Origin: Calditrichota bacterium
GTDB taxonomy: Bacteria; Calditrichota; Calditrichia; RBG-13-44-9; J042
Length of the DNA: 64,000 nucleotides
Direction of reading: 5' to 3'
Assembly: GCA_013150955.1 (NCBI GenBank)
Contig: JAADJD010000010.1
Location: 18,205 to 82,204 of the forward strand
A program made the position numbers and the translations under genes. Within the stretch, counting starts at the first letter, position 1; every line of letters begins with the position of its first letter. Shown piece after piece: positions 43,529-52,979 of the stretch. The notes beneath the pieces were generated by a model, which saw only the letters and a program-made list of their open reading frames with translations, was not told the DNA's origin and did not search any database.

Positions 43529-44827
43529 ATGTCCACTACACCAGCGTTGCCCCCCGTGGTCTTCATCGATGGCGTTCGCATCCCTTTTCAGCGATCCAGC
43601 ACCGGTTATCGTGATTTTACCTCTTACGATCTGGCGCGCCTGGCCATCAAGGCGTTGCTGGAAAAAACCGGGATTTCCCCGGAAGCAATCGATTGGGTGC
43701 TATTGGGTTCGGTGATTCAGAATGTGAATACCCCAAACGTGGCGCGGGATGCGGCACTGGCCGCGGGTATTCCCCGGCACGTCCCTGCGGTAACCGTTAC
43801 CCAGGCCTGTATTTCTGCCAATAAGGCCATCACAACGGGAATGGATCTGATTCGAACCGGTCAGGCGCGGGTGGTCATTGCCGGGGGTACGGAAAGTTTA
43901 ACCGACGTCCCCATTCGGTTTCGCCGGCGCTTTCGACAGAAGCTGGTGGAGGCGCAAAAATATCGGGGGCCAGGGGATTATCTAAAATTCTTCAAGGGAT
44001 TGCGTTTGAAGGATCTGTTGCCCGAAATCCCGGCCGTGGCCGAGTTTACCACCGGAAGAACCATGGGAGAAGATTGCGACATGCTGGCCGCCCGAATTGG
44101 GGTCTCCCGCCAGGAACAGGACGAATATGCCCTGCGCTCACACCTAAATGCTGCCAGGGCCATCGAAGAAGGATTGCTGGCGGATGAGGTTGCCCCGGTG
44201 CACGTTCCCCCGGATTTTACGCTTATCGATCGCGATAACGGGCCCCGTGCGGATACCACCCTGGAAAAGCTGGCCAAGCTCCGACCCGCGTTCATCAAGC
44301 CGCATGGAACCTTAACTGCTGGAAACTCATCCTTTTTAACCGATGGTGCGGCCGTAACCTTAATTATGGCCGAGGAGACAGCCAGGGCGCTGGGATTGAC
44401 ACCGAAAGCTTATTTGCGGGACTATGTGTATACCGCACAGGATCCTTATGAGGAACTATTATTGGGCCCCGCCTACGCCACCCCGAAGTTACTGGATAAA
44501 ACAGGCCTATCGTTAAAGGACATTGATGTGTTCGAGTTTCACGAGGCGTTTGCAGCGCAAATCCTGGCCAATCTAAAATTGCTGGCATCGGATACCTTTG
44601 CGCGGGAGAAACTGGGACGCGACAGGGCGGTGGGCGAAATTCCCATGGAGAAATTTAACACCCTGGGCGGGTCGCTTTCGTTGGGACATCCATTTGGGGC
44701 TACCGGGGCCCGTCTGGTGACCACCGCGGCAAATCGATTGATCCGGGAGGACGGGCAATTCGCCCTGGTTGCCGCCTGTGCCGCCGGGGCCATGGGGAAT
44801 GCCATTCTGCTGGAACGCTACGCCTGA
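43529..44827 (+). CDS. Acetyl-CoA acyltransferase (thiolase), beta-oxidation type
   Basis: 432 residues. The nucleophile is Cys94 in TQACISANKAI. His in EFHEAFAAQ, His in GHPFGATGAR and Cys in ACAAGAMGNA complete the thiolase active site. The insertion around RFRRRFRQK and the length match the FadI/trifunctional-beta subgroup rather than short acetoacetyl-CoA thiolases. It cleaves 3-ketoacyl-CoA to acetyl-CoA. The multifunctional alpha-type protein is encoded 340 bp downstream on the same strand with a repeat between them. It could also feed acetoacetyl-CoA to the mevalonate route, but HMG-CoA synthase is not in the window. Confidence 0.92.
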   Translation: MSTTPALPPVVFIDGVRIPFQRSSTGYRDFTSYDLARLAIKALLEKTGISPEAIDWVLLGSVIQNVNTPNVARDAALAAGIPRHVPAVTVTQACISANKAITTGMDLIRTGQARVVIAGGTESLTDVPIRFRRRFRQKLVEAQKYRGPGDYLKFFKGLRLKDLLPEIPAVAEFTTGRTMGEDCDMLAARIGVSRQEQDEYALRSHLNAARAIEEGLLADEVAPVHVPPDFTLIDRDNGPRADTTLEKLAKLRPAFIKPHGTLTAGNSSFLTDGAAVTLIMAEETARALGLTPKAYLRDYVYTAQDPYEELLLGPAYATPKLLDKTGLSLKDIDVFEFHEAFAAQILANLKLLASDTFAREKLGRDRAVGEIPMEKFNTLGGSLSLGHPFGATGARLVTTAANRLIREDGQFALVAACAAGAMGNAILLERYA

Positions 44828-44961
44828 AAATGCGGCTCCGATAGCTATAATCCATTATTGTTTAACAAAAAGCCAATGGAGTTGAGATGGCATTTCCTAT
44901 TTATCGATTTGAGCCGCTGTTTAAACACGCTTGGCCGCGGATGAATCGGTCTATCATTAAA

Positions 44962-45128
44962 CTCAAATTTTGCAATAAACCGCGAATCACGCGAATGAAA
45001 CCAAAAAATATCTACAAAATCGCGAATAAACCCTGGAACACATTGTCACCCAAACACAATCCAATGTATTTTATTGGTTTTATTTGTGTTAATTCGTGTC
45101 ATTCGTAGGCGATTGCATAATCTGGGTT
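44962..45128 (-). repeat. Family A repeat, copy 9
   Basis: Reverse copy inserted between the thiolase and the multifunctional beta-oxidation gene, splitting an otherwise compact operon. Nearly the same sequence as copy 8 (shared stretches such as AAACCCTGGAACACATT). The rest of 44828-45166 shows no other feature. Confidence 0.87.
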
Positions 45129-45166
45129 AAAGCAACCACGTTCAGTATGAAATGATGGAGGTTTCG

Positions 45167-47293
45167 ATGAACATTTTAACCTTGGAAAAGCAGGACAATA
45201 TCGGCATTGTCTGGATGGACTATCCCGGAGAAAAAATCAATAAAATTTCCCGGGAACTGGTGGATGAGTTCAAACAGATACTGGATACGCTGGAGGCGGA
45301 CGATTCGGTTCAGGCGGTGATTTTAATCAGTCGCAAGCCTGACAACTTTATTGCAGGTGCCGATCTGGACATGATTCAGTCCATCACCGAACCGGGGGAA
45401 GCCGCTGCGATCAGTCGTGCGGGACACCAGCTATTGAATCGCATGGCCGCATTTCCCAAACCGGTGATTGCAGCCATCAACGGGGCTGCCCTGGGTGGTG
45501 GACTGGAGGTGGCCCTGGCCTGTCATTATCGTCTGGCCACCACGCACCGCAAGACCGTGCTGGCGCTGCCAGAAGTGCGTCTGGGATTACTCCCGGCTGC
45601 CGGGGGAACTCAGCGATTGCCGCGACTGGTTGGACTACAACGGGCGCTGGACATGATGCTGACCGGTCGAAATGTGTACCCCCGTCAGGCAAAGCGCATG
45701 GGGCTGGTGGATGAATTAATCCATCCCTATGGCTTGCTTCCGGCGGCGATGAATGTGGCCCGGCAGTGGAAACAGAAGCCTGTAGCCCGAAAGCGGAAAC
45801 GATCGTTACTGGAAAAATTGCTGGAAGGCAATCCTTTTGGACGCCGGATCATCTATAAAAAGGCGCGCCAGATGGTGCAGCGGCAGACGCAGGGGAATTA
45901 TCCCGCCCCCTTCAAAATCATCGATTGTGTGCAGATTGGATTGGAAAAGGGATTTGAGAAGGGGCTGGCGGCTGAGGCAGAAAAATTCGATGAACTGGTT
46001 CGCAGCCCTCAGGCGAAAAATTTGATCCAGCTGTTTTTTAATATGACCGCAAAGAAAAAGAATCCGCACCCGGATCGCGTTCGCTCGTTCAAAAACATTG
46101 GCATTCTGGGGGCGGGATTGATGGGATCGGGAATTGCCGACGTTAGCATCAACAACGGTTTCAAGGTGTTTATGAAGGATATTAGCCATCAGGCTCTGGC
46201 CCGGGGGGAACAGGTCATCTGGCAGGAGCTGGAAAAAAAGGTGCGACGGCGGATCATCACGCCGTTTGAGCGGGATCAGATATTCAGTCGATTGGCGGCG
46301 GTGGTGGATTACGCTCCCTTCCGCCACGCCGATGTGGTGATCGAGGCGGTGTTCGAAGACCTGGCCATCAAACAGCAGGTTCTGGCAGATACCGAGGCGG
46401 TAACTCCAGACCACTGCATTTTTGCCAGCAACACGTCTTCCATCCCCATCCAGAAAATTGCTGAGAAGGCAAAACGTCCCGAACAGGTCATAGGCATGCA
46501 TTATTTTTCTCCGGTTCAAAAAATGCCTTTACTGGAGATCATTGTAACCCCCAGAACGGCGGATTGGGTGACCGCCACTGCCTTTGAGTTGGGAATGCGA
46601 CAGGGGAAAACCGTTATTGTGGTGAACGATGGGCCTGGCTTCTACACCACCCGGATCCTGGCACCCATGTTAAATGAAGCGCTGCTGCTTCTGGAAGAGG
46701 GGGCAGACATTCTGGAAGTGGATCGGGCCATGCGTAAATTTGGATTTCCCATTGGTCCCATCAAACTGATTGATGAAGTGGGCATTGATGTGGGAGCGCA
46801 TGTAACCGATGTACTGAAGGACTTGTTTGCTTCCCGTGGCGCACGATCCACTGATGCCATGAAAAAACTCTTCCAGGCCGGGTATCAGGGAAAGAAAAAT
46901 CGACGCGGGTTTTATCGTTACGATGAAAAAGGCAAACGGAAGAAACGGGAGGTGAATCCGGAAATTTATCAGTTTTTCGGGGGCTCCCGGCGGAAGTCCT
47001 TTCCCATGGAAACCATCCAGCAGCGACTGGCCTTCATGATGATGAATGAGGCGGCGCACTGCTTGCAGGATCAGATTTTACTGAATCCCACCGATGGGGA
47101 TCTGGGAGCCATATTGGGATTGGGATTCCCGCCTTTCCTGGGTGGCCCATTTCGCTACATGGATAGCCTGGGATTGGATACGGTGGTGGATCGTTTAAAA
47201 CGACTGGCGGAAGCCCATGGCCCGCGCTTTGCGCCCGCCCCAATTCTGGAGGAGATGGCCAGGCAGGGAAAACGGTTTTATTCGGATGAATAG
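45167..47293 (+). CDS. Enoyl-CoA hydratase / 3-hydroxyacyl-CoA dehydrogenase (FadB/FadJ-like)
   Basis: 708 residues from the ATG at 45167 (GGAGG at good distance; two earlier in-frame ATGs lack one). The N-terminal 190 residues are a crotonase: FIAGADLDMI, GAALGGGLEVALACH, PEVRLGLLPAAGGTQR with both catalytic Glu positions. From about 305 the NAD-binding GILGAGLMGSGIAD, SNTSSIPIQKIAE, GMHYFSPVQKMPLLEI and NDGPGFYTTRIL mark the hydroxyacyl-CoA dehydrogenase. It performs the two middle steps of fatty-acid beta-oxidation and pairs with the upstream thiolase. Confidence 0.93.
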   Translation: MNILTLEKQDNIGIVWMDYPGEKINKISRELVDEFKQILDTLEADDSVQAVILISRKPDNFIAGADLDMIQSITEPGEAAAISRAGHQLLNRMAAFPKPVIAAINGAALGGGLEVALACHYRLATTHRKTVLALPEVRLGLLPAAGGTQRLPRLVGLQRALDMMLTGRNVYPRQAKRMGLVDELIHPYGLLPAAMNVARQWKQKPVARKRKRSLLEKLLEGNPFGRRIIYKKARQMVQRQTQGNYPAPFKIIDCVQIGLEKGFEKGLAAEAEKFDELVRSPQAKNLIQLFFNMTAKKKNPHPDRVRSFKNIGILGAGLMGSGIADVSINNGFKVFMKDISHQALARGEQVIWQELEKKVRRRIITPFERDQIFSRLAAVVDYAPFRHADVVIEAVFEDLAIKQQVLADTEAVTPDHCIFASNTSSIPIQKIAEKAKRPEQVIGMHYFSPVQKMPLLEIIVTPRTADWVTATAFELGMRQGKTVIVVNDGPGFYTTRILAPMLNEALLLLEEGADILEVDRAMRKFGFPIGPIKLIDEVGIDVGAHVTDVLKDLFASRGARSTDAMKKLFQAGYQGKKNRRGFYRYDEKGKRKKREVNPEIYQFFGGSRRKSFPMETIQQRLAFMMMNEAAHCLQDQILLNPTDGDLGAILGLGFPPFLGGPFRYMDSLGLDTVVDRLKRLAEAHGPRFAPAPILEEMARQGKRFYSDE

Positions 47294-47301
47294 GATTTGA
47301 C

Positions 47302-47418
47302 TCGAATGATGCATGAAACCGCGAATCACGCACATGAGTCCGAAAGATATCAACAAAATAGTCAATAAACACCGGAACCCATTTTGATCCTGGCATAATC
47401 AAATGAATTTTTTGTTCG
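47302..47418 (-). repeat. Family A repeat, short subtype (truncated)
   Basis: Reverse-oriented partial copy that ends after GATCCTGGCATAATC. The same breakpoint occurs, in opposite orientation, at 62088-62187, and both stand directly beside a full copy, so this is a defined subtype and not random decay. Confidence 0.75.
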
Positions 47419-47425
47419 TGATAAT

Positions 47426-47630
47426 CCCAGATTATGCGTTAGCCTACGAATTACACGAATGAACACCAATAAAAATAATAGAATGTACTTGATTCTATCT
47501 GGATGAAAATATTTCCCTGGATATTTTCGCTATTTTGTTGATATTATTTTAATTCATTCGCGTGATTCGTGGTTTAACGTATTATTTGGGATAATTTGTG
47601 GAATTTGTAGGTGGATGCAAAATCCGGGTG
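47426..47630 (+). repeat. Family A repeat, copy 10, with an additional right-arm remnant
   Basis: The full forward copy spans 47426-47592. It is followed by GTAGGTGGATGCAAAATCCG at 47608-47627, a second degraded right end, as if a further copy had collapsed here. Confidence 0.83.
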
Positions 47631-47668
47631 AATTTGCCGCGCCTGTCAGAAAAAACCGCAGGCATAAA

Positions 47669-47836
47669 CCCAGATTATGCAATAGCCTACGAATTACACG
47701 AATTAAAACGAATAAGAATAATAAAATCCATTGGATAATATCTGGATGAAAATGTGTTTTGTGGTTTATTCACGATTTTGTAGATATTTTTTGGTTTCAT
47801 TCGTGTGATTCGCGGTTTAATACATTATTTGGGATA
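47669..47836 (+). repeat. Family A repeat, copy 11
   Basis: Forward copy starting CCCAGATTATGCAATAGCCT and ending TTTAATACATTATTTGGG. It is inserted inside a family B hairpin module: the preceding CCGCAGGCATAAA and the following AAAGCCTGCGGCTACC are the two halves of that module. Confidence 0.85.
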
Positions 47837-48725
47837 AAGCCTGCGGCTACCGGTGCCTGCAACTTTTTTTCCTACGAATCACACGAATGGATACGAATGG
47901 AAGATTGGAAAATTGAAAATTAAGATTAAGATGTTTAAAAATTGGATATATTTTGCCCATGGCAAACGGCACCCTGCCAGCTGATCTGTAGCCGATCTCC
48001 AAATCGTCAGTTCCGCTTTACGGAAATTTCCCAGCTCGCACCCGCTCTGAAGGGTGGAGGTACCAGTTGTAGCCCGACTCTCCAGAGTCGGTAGGGGGTG
48101 TCCAAAAAGTCAAAATTTGTCGATTTCTATTGGACAAAATTGAAACAATTTAAGGATATTTCATTGAAACGAATGTTTTTCTAAAAAAATCTACTTTTTG
48201 GACACCCCCTTATTAATCCCTTACCCCGCCTGACAGGAAAAATACCGCAGGCATAAAGCTTGCGGCTACCCGTGCAAACTGCCAGCTGCCAACTGAGCTG
48301 TTGACCGACACTTCGAGTCGTTTATTGCACTTTGTGGGGGGCAGTTCGCTGTCGCTCGCACCCGCTCAGAGAGCGAGGCTAAAATTTGTAGCCCGACTCT
48401 CCAGAGTCGGTAGTCCTCCCACAAAGCGGGAAGACTTATTTGCCACTTACCGCGCCTGGCAGGAAAAAATACCGCAGGCATAAAGCCTGCGGATAATGGT
48501 GCACATTGCCTACTGCCAACTGCAAACTGGGCATGAGGCCTGCGCCTACCGGTGCATACTGCAAACTGCATACTGGGAACTGTAAATTGGGCATAAAGCC
48601 TGCAGCTACCATTGCCTACTGCCGACTGTAAACTGCTGACTGAAACAAAGCCTGCGGCTACCCGTGCTAACTGCCAACTGGAAACTGCCAACTGCACACT
48701 GGTGTACACTGCCAGCGGAAAAACC
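47837..48725. repeat. Family B composite repeat block 2
   Basis: The block is made of hairpin modules and linkers with no credible gene. Modules seen: CGACTCTCCAGAGTCG (48074-48089 and again near 48394), a CCGCAGGC-ATAAA-GCCTGCGG unit several times (48232-48275, 48471-48492 and later), and heptamers ACTGCCA/ACTGCAA up to the end of sat. The first 220 bp are nearly the reverse complement of 63770-64000. A MITE-like element lies inside at 48094-48209. It ends 4 bp from the sat stop codon. Confidence 0.8.
48094..48209. mobile_element. MITE-like element with 17-18-bp perfect terminal inverted repeats
   Basis: GGGGGTGTCCAAAAAGT at 48094-48110 is exactly complementary to 48193-48209; one further A/T pair extends it to 18 bp. 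The 82-bp interior is AT-rich and non-coding. It occupies the place where the parallel family B blocks carry the TCCTCCCGCTTTGCGGGAGGA hairpin. The terminus is of the kind borne by DDE insertion sequences, which may mobilise it in trans. I see no clear target duplication. Confidence 0.8.
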
Positions 48726-48728
48726 GTC

Positions 48729-49877
48729 CTACTTCTTCACACCTTCCATTAAAATCCGGGCCACTTCTGGACGGGTGAATTCCTTGGGGGGCAATTCCCC
48801 GTTGGCCAGCATGGCACGCACCTTGGTTCCGCTGAGGAACACGTGCTCGCTACTGTCGTGGGGGCAGGTTTTGGCACTGGCCATATTACCACAGGCTTTG
48901 CAATAAAAGGCATGCTCGAAAAACAGCGGGGTAATATCCAGTTCTTCCGGCTTAAACTCCCGGAATATATGCTGCGCGTCGTAAGTACCGTAGTAATTTC
49001 CCACACCGGCATGGTCGCGCCCGATGATAATGTGGGTGCATCCATAATTCTTTCGCACCAGGGCGTGGAAGATGGCTTCCCGGGGTCCCGCATAGCGCAT
49101 GGCGGCTGGAAAGACACTCAGCATGACCCGATCGCGGGGATAGTATTTCTCCAGCAACACCAGGTAACTCTTCATGCGCACCTCGGCGGGAATGTCATCG
49201 GCTTTGGTGCGTCCCACCAGGGGATGGATCAACAATCCGTCGACAATTTCCAGAGCGCATTTCTGAAGGTACTCATGGGCCCGATGGATGGGATTGCGCG
49301 TTTGAAACGCCACCACGGTTTCCCAGCCGCGTTCGGCAAAAGCCTGTCTCGTTTCCGCCGGCTCCAGCCGAAACTCCACAAAATCCGTGTGCTGCGGCCG
49401 TTGAATCATGAAAATGGGACCACCAATTAAATACTCTCCCTGCTGGTACACATAAGCCACACCGGGATGGGCCTCATCCGTGGTGCGGAATACCTGTCGG
49501 GCCTCTTCTTCCTTGTCGTACGTAAAAACATCTTCCACCTGCATGACCGCCAGCAAACGCCCCTGCCCGTCCACCAGCGCCACTTCGGACTGACCATCCA
49601 GTTGATCCACCGTGGCTTTATCCACCGCCAGGGTAATGGGAATGCTCCAGACCAGTCCACTGGACAGGCGCATATCGCGCACCACCGTTTCGTAATCCTG
49701 GCGGGTCATGAATCCGGTTAACGGACTCATGGCACCGCTGGCAATCATTTCCAGATCGGAAATGTTTTTATCGTCCAGAGTAATGCGGGGTAATGTATTG
49801 GCCTTTTCCATCCATTCGGCCTTTTCGGTTTCCGGTACGTAACGGTTGATCAGCGTACCTCCATGGGGTTTAATCAC
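48729..49877 (-). CDS. sat: Sulfate adenylyltransferase (ATP sulfurylase)
   Basis: 382 residues of the homomeric Sat type. Motifs are [17 protein letters not shown] (ATP and sulfate site), [14 protein letters not shown] and the C-terminal zinc-binding cysteines in [15 protein letters not shown]. It makes adenosine 5'-phosphosulfate from ATP and sulfate. Shared strand with the PHP phosphatase (150 bp upstream) and cysC suggests one PAPS-forming unit. Sat of this type occurs in both assimilatory and dissimilatory contexts; aprAB and dsr genes are not visible here. GGAGG precedes the ATG. Confidence 0.94.
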   Translation of the reverse strand: MIKPHGGTLINRYVPETEKAEWMEKANTLPRITLDDKNISDLEMIASGAMSPLTGFMTRQDYETVVRDMRLSSGLVWSIPITLAVDKATVDQLDGQSEVALVDGQGRLLAVMQVEDVFTYDKEEEARQVFRTTDEAHPGVAYVYQQGEYLIGGPIFMIQRPQHTDFVEFRLEPAETRQAFAERGWETVVAFQTRNPIHRAHEYLQKCALEIVDGLLIHPLVGRTKADDIPAEVRMKSYLVLLEKYYPRDRVMLSVFPAAMRYAGPREAIFHALVRKNYGCTHIIIGRDHAGVGNYYGTYDAQHIFREFKPEELDITPLFFEHAFYCKACGNMASAKTCPHDSSEHVFLSGTKVRAMLANGELPPKEFTRPEVARILMEGVKK

Positions 49878-50028
49878 GGCAACCTCCTCTGATTAAATTG
49901 AAAATCCAAAACCAAACATCAATAATCGAAAATCTGAAGAATTTATTATTCCTGCCCCTTCTTCAAGGAACGTTCACCCAATCCGGGAATCCCGGTTGCA
50001 ATCACTTCCATACCAGGTTGGGCAGCAT

Positions 50029-50910
50029 TTATTTTCCCACGGCGATTTTCTGTGCGGTTCGGGTTTCCCAGAACTTTTTCAATTCCACATACAGCTCATC
50101 GGGTACCATCAGGTCTCCCAGTCCCCGGCCCATTTGAATATCATCCTTATTGGCGCCGTGGTAGTCACTGCCACCAGAGGTGGCAAATCCCATTTCCTTT
50201 GCCAGCTGGATCAAGCCCTCGCTGTACTCCCGCGGCATGGTAGAGTAATATATTTCGAATCCGTCCAGTCCGATCTCCCGCAACTGCAAAATGCGCGCCT
50301 TCGCCTCTTCGAAGGTGGGATAATTCATCAAATGCGGATGCGCCAGTATGGCCAATCCCCCGGCATCATGAATCATTTGAATGGCGTCCACTTCGTTCAA
50401 CTTCACCTTATCCATGTATGCCGGCTTTCCCTTTGCCAGGTAGATGTCGAATGCTTCCTGAATGCTGGCCACCACTCCCTTACGCACCAGAATTTTGGCG
50501 ACGTGAGGACGTCCGATGGATCCTTCGCCGGCTTCTTCCAGGAGTTCCTCCAGGGTGATGGGAATGCCCAGTTCATTCAGCTTGCGGATGATCTTTTCCG
50601 CCCGCAGATTGCGCTGTTCGCGCAGATAATCCAGGGTGGATTTTAACGTCTGGCTGGTAGGATCGATGAACAATCCCAGCATATGCATATGCCCATTGTT
50701 GGGCAGTTTAGTATCCACACTAATTTCCACGCCAGGAACGGTGGTGACGCCCAGCCGTTCACCGGCCTCCAGAAATTCGGGAACCCCGTCAATGGTGTCG
50801 TGATCGGTTAAGGCAATGGCGGTGAGTCCCAGCGACCGGGCCTCTTCCACCAGTTCGGTGGGCGAAAGGCTGCCATCGGAAAAATTACTGTGCATGTGCA
50901 GATCAATCAT
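50029..50910 (-). CDS. PHP-domain phosphatase, TrpH/YciV (pAp phosphatase) type
   Basis: 293 residues. PHP metal motifs appear in order: DLHMHSNFSDGSLSP, ALTDHDTIDG, PGVEIS, HMLGLF, LAHPHLM and GGSDYHG. The inserted helical region with GRPHVAKILVRKG is typical of the TrpH/YciV group, whose characterised members hydrolyse 3',5'-nucleoside bisphosphates such as pAp and short RNA 5' ends. Position between sat and cysC makes pAp, the product of PAPS use, the likeliest substrate; this is inference from context. Confidence 0.87.
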   Translation of the reverse strand: MIDLHMHSNFSDGSLSPTELVEEARSLGLTAIALTDHDTIDGVPEFLEAGERLGVTTVPGVEISVDTKLPNNGHMHMLGLFIDPTSQTLKSTLDYLREQRNLRAEKIIRKLNELGIPITLEELLEEAGEGSIGRPHVAKILVRKGVVASIQEAFDIYLAKGKPAYMDKVKLNEVDAIQMIHDAGGLAILAHPHLMNYPTFEEAKARILQLREIGLDGFEIYYSTMPREYSEGLIQLAKEMGFATSGGSDYHGANKDDIQMGRGLGDLMVPDELYVELKKFWETRTAQKIAVGK

Positions 50911-51008
50911 TCCTGATCCCCCTTCTTAAAACGTCGATTTTCCCGGTTATCGGACCGCTGTCCCCAGCCATGAACCGTTCGAACGGGCCGTTCCCGGCCA
51001 TCATCCCC

Positions 51009-51656
51009 CTATTTTTGCACCTCCGCAGAGGCCACTTCCTGCGGAATTTGCAGATAGCCGTTCTCTTCCAGAAAGGCCACTACTTTACTGGCATTCACCC
51101 GGACATCATCTTCCACGCTGGTGTCGATGACCAGCTCGGGATTGACCGGTTCTTCGTAAGGGGCGGAGATGCCGGTGAATTCCTTGATCTCCCCCGCCCG
51201 CGCTTTTTTGTACAGTCCCTTGGGATCGCGGGCTTCGCACACGTCGATGGTGCACTTGATGTAAATTTCGGCGAATTCGCCTTCTTTCATCAACTTGCGT
51301 ACGTTATCCCGGTCCTTGCGATAGGGCGAGATGAATGCGGTCATCACAATGAATCCCGCATCCACGAACAGTTTGGCCACCTCGCCAATGCGGCGGATGT
51401 TTTCAGAGCGATCTTCGGGAGAGAATCCCAGATCCTTATTCAATCCATGCCGGATGTTGTCGCCATCCAGTACATAGGCATGAATGCCCCGTTCATACAA
51501 TATTTTTTCCACTTCCCGTGCGATGGTCGACTTCCCGCTACCGGACAGTCCGGTGAACCAGAGGCAAACGGCCCGATGGCCATTCAACCGTTCCCGATCC
51601 GCCTTGGTAATATCGCCTTCATGCCAGTGGACATTGGTGGCTCTCTGCTTGATCAT
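51009..51656 (-). CDS. cysC: Adenylyl-sulfate kinase
   Basis: 215 residues. Walker A is GLSGSGKST (about 36-44); other APS-kinase motifs are [56 protein letters not shown] and YEEPVNPEL. It phosphorylates APS to PAPS. PAPS serves sulfate reduction or sulfotransferases; neither a PAPS reductase nor a sulfotransferase is in the window. The C-terminal 25 residues beyond the family end are extra. GGAGA lies just upstream of the ATG. Confidence 0.95.
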   Translation of the reverse strand: MIKQRATNVHWHEGDITKADRERLNGHRAVCLWFTGLSGSGKSTIAREVEKILYERGIHAYVLDGDNIRHGLNKDLGFSPEDRSENIRRIGEVAKLFVDAGFIVMTAFISPYRKDRDNVRKLMKEGEFAEIYIKCTIDVCEARDPKGLYKKARAGEIKEFTGISAPYEEPVNPELVIDTSVEDDVRVNASKVVAFLEENGYLQIPQEVASAEVQK

Positions 51657-51833
51657 CTACTCTTCTCCTTTCCAGATTTTACACGTCCTTTATGTGTGTG
51701 AATCGTTTCGTTGTTTAAGTTCTAAATTTAACAAATTTCTCTGAACAGGTGTGAGCCATTCCGAAAATTTCGCCCCATTCAATTTCCGAGCGCAGCAACG
51801 GGATGCATTCCTCACGAATGCACTCCCGGCCGT

Positions 51834-52799
51834 TTATGATCCCATTCGCGATGGCACCCCGGCATTCTGATATTTCATCCGGTACCAATCGATGGTCATC
51901 CGCAGGCCATCTTCAAAAAGGATAAACGGTTCGTATCCCAGCGTTTCTTGAATTCGCGTAATATCGGCAAATGAATGTTTGATATCCCCTGGACGGGGGT
52001 CGGTGTAAATGGGTTGAATGTTTTTCCCCAGGATTTGGTTGATGGTGCGCACCAGTTCATTCAGGGTAATGCGCTGATGGGCGGCGCAATTCATGACAAT
52101 GCCGGGGGGACAATCCACCTCGGTGGCCAGGATGTTGGCTTCCACCACGTTTTTCACAAAGGTGAAATCGCGGCTCTGTTCACCGTCACCGTAAATCACC
52201 GGTGGCTCATCGTTTAAAATGGCCTTGATGAATTTGGGAATGACGGCCGAATACTGGGAGTTGGGATTTTGCCGGGGCCCAAAGACGTTGAAATAGCGCA
52301 GGGCCACGGTATGCAGGCCATAAATTCGGCTGAAGACCTGGCAATATTTCTCTCCAGCCAGCTTGGAAACGGCGTATGGGGACAAGGGATTGGGGGCCAT
52401 GTCCTCCTGCTTGGGCAGGGTGGGACTATCCCCATATATGGAAGAGGAAGAAGCAAACACCACGCGTTTGACTTTGGCATCCACGGCAGCGTGAAGAATG
52501 TTTAATGTACCCCCCACGTTTACTTCGTTGGAAGTCACCGGATCCTGAATGGAACGGGGAACGCTGGGCAAAGCCCCCTGATGCAGGATGAAGTCCACCC
52601 CATCCACAGCTTCGCGAACAATGTGGTAGCTGCGCAAATCCCCCTCGATGAGCTCAATGCGATCGGCAAATTCGGTGAGATTTTCGCGGAAGCCGGTAGA
52701 AAAATTATCCAGCACCCGAACCTGATGCCCGCGATTCAGCAGCTCCTCCACAAGATTGGAGCCGACAAACCCTGCACCCCCTGTGACTAAATATCGCAT
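51834..52799 (-). CDS. NAD-dependent nucleotide-sugar epimerase (UDP-GlcNAc/UDP-glucose 4-epimerase-like)
   Basis: 321 residues, extended SDR. TGGAGFVGSNLVEELL binds NAD; DNFSTG, HQGALPSVPRS, SSSSIYGDSP, and Tyr-Lys in SPYAVSKLAGEKY give the catalytic site; RYFNVFGPRQNP and GDGEQSRDFTFV are common to the WbpP/TviC type UDP-N-acetylhexosamine 4-epimerases. It supplies a sugar precursor for surface polysaccharide. The gene heads the minus-strand group with cysC (177 bp between); polysaccharide sulfation via PAPS is a possible link, unproven. Confidence 0.88.
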   Translation of the reverse strand: MRYLVTGGAGFVGSNLVEELLNRGHQVRVLDNFSTGFRENLTEFADRIELIEGDLRSYHIVREAVDGVDFILHQGALPSVPRSIQDPVTSNEVNVGGTLNILHAAVDAKVKRVVFASSSSIYGDSPTLPKQEDMAPNPLSPYAVSKLAGEKYCQVFSRIYGLHTVALRYFNVFGPRQNPNSQYSAVIPKFIKAILNDEPPVIYGDGEQSRDFTFVKNVVEANILATEVDCPPGIVMNCAAHQRITLNELVRTINQILGKNIQPIYTDPRPGDIKHSFADITRIQETLGYEPFILFEDGLRMTIDWYRMKYQNAGVPSRMGS

Positions 52800-52979
52800 A
52801 ACCTGTTCCTCGATTTCAGTTTTCTGCTTCTGGAAAAATAGGAGTCGTAAATATACGAAATTTTATGTTTAGAACTTGATGCAAATCAACAGAATACATT
52901 TTGTTTTCTGATGTTTATCATCCCTGATGAGATCAATATCGGCTGAAGCGGTGGTGGGCATGAGGCGAAATTGAAAGAT

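Noticed and set aside
47837-48725. Protein-coding frames of 60-147 codons in the family B blocks
   Set aside because: The translations only reflect repeated DNA (recurring SLQSAV- and GFMPAVFFPARR-like strings) and shift frame between copies.
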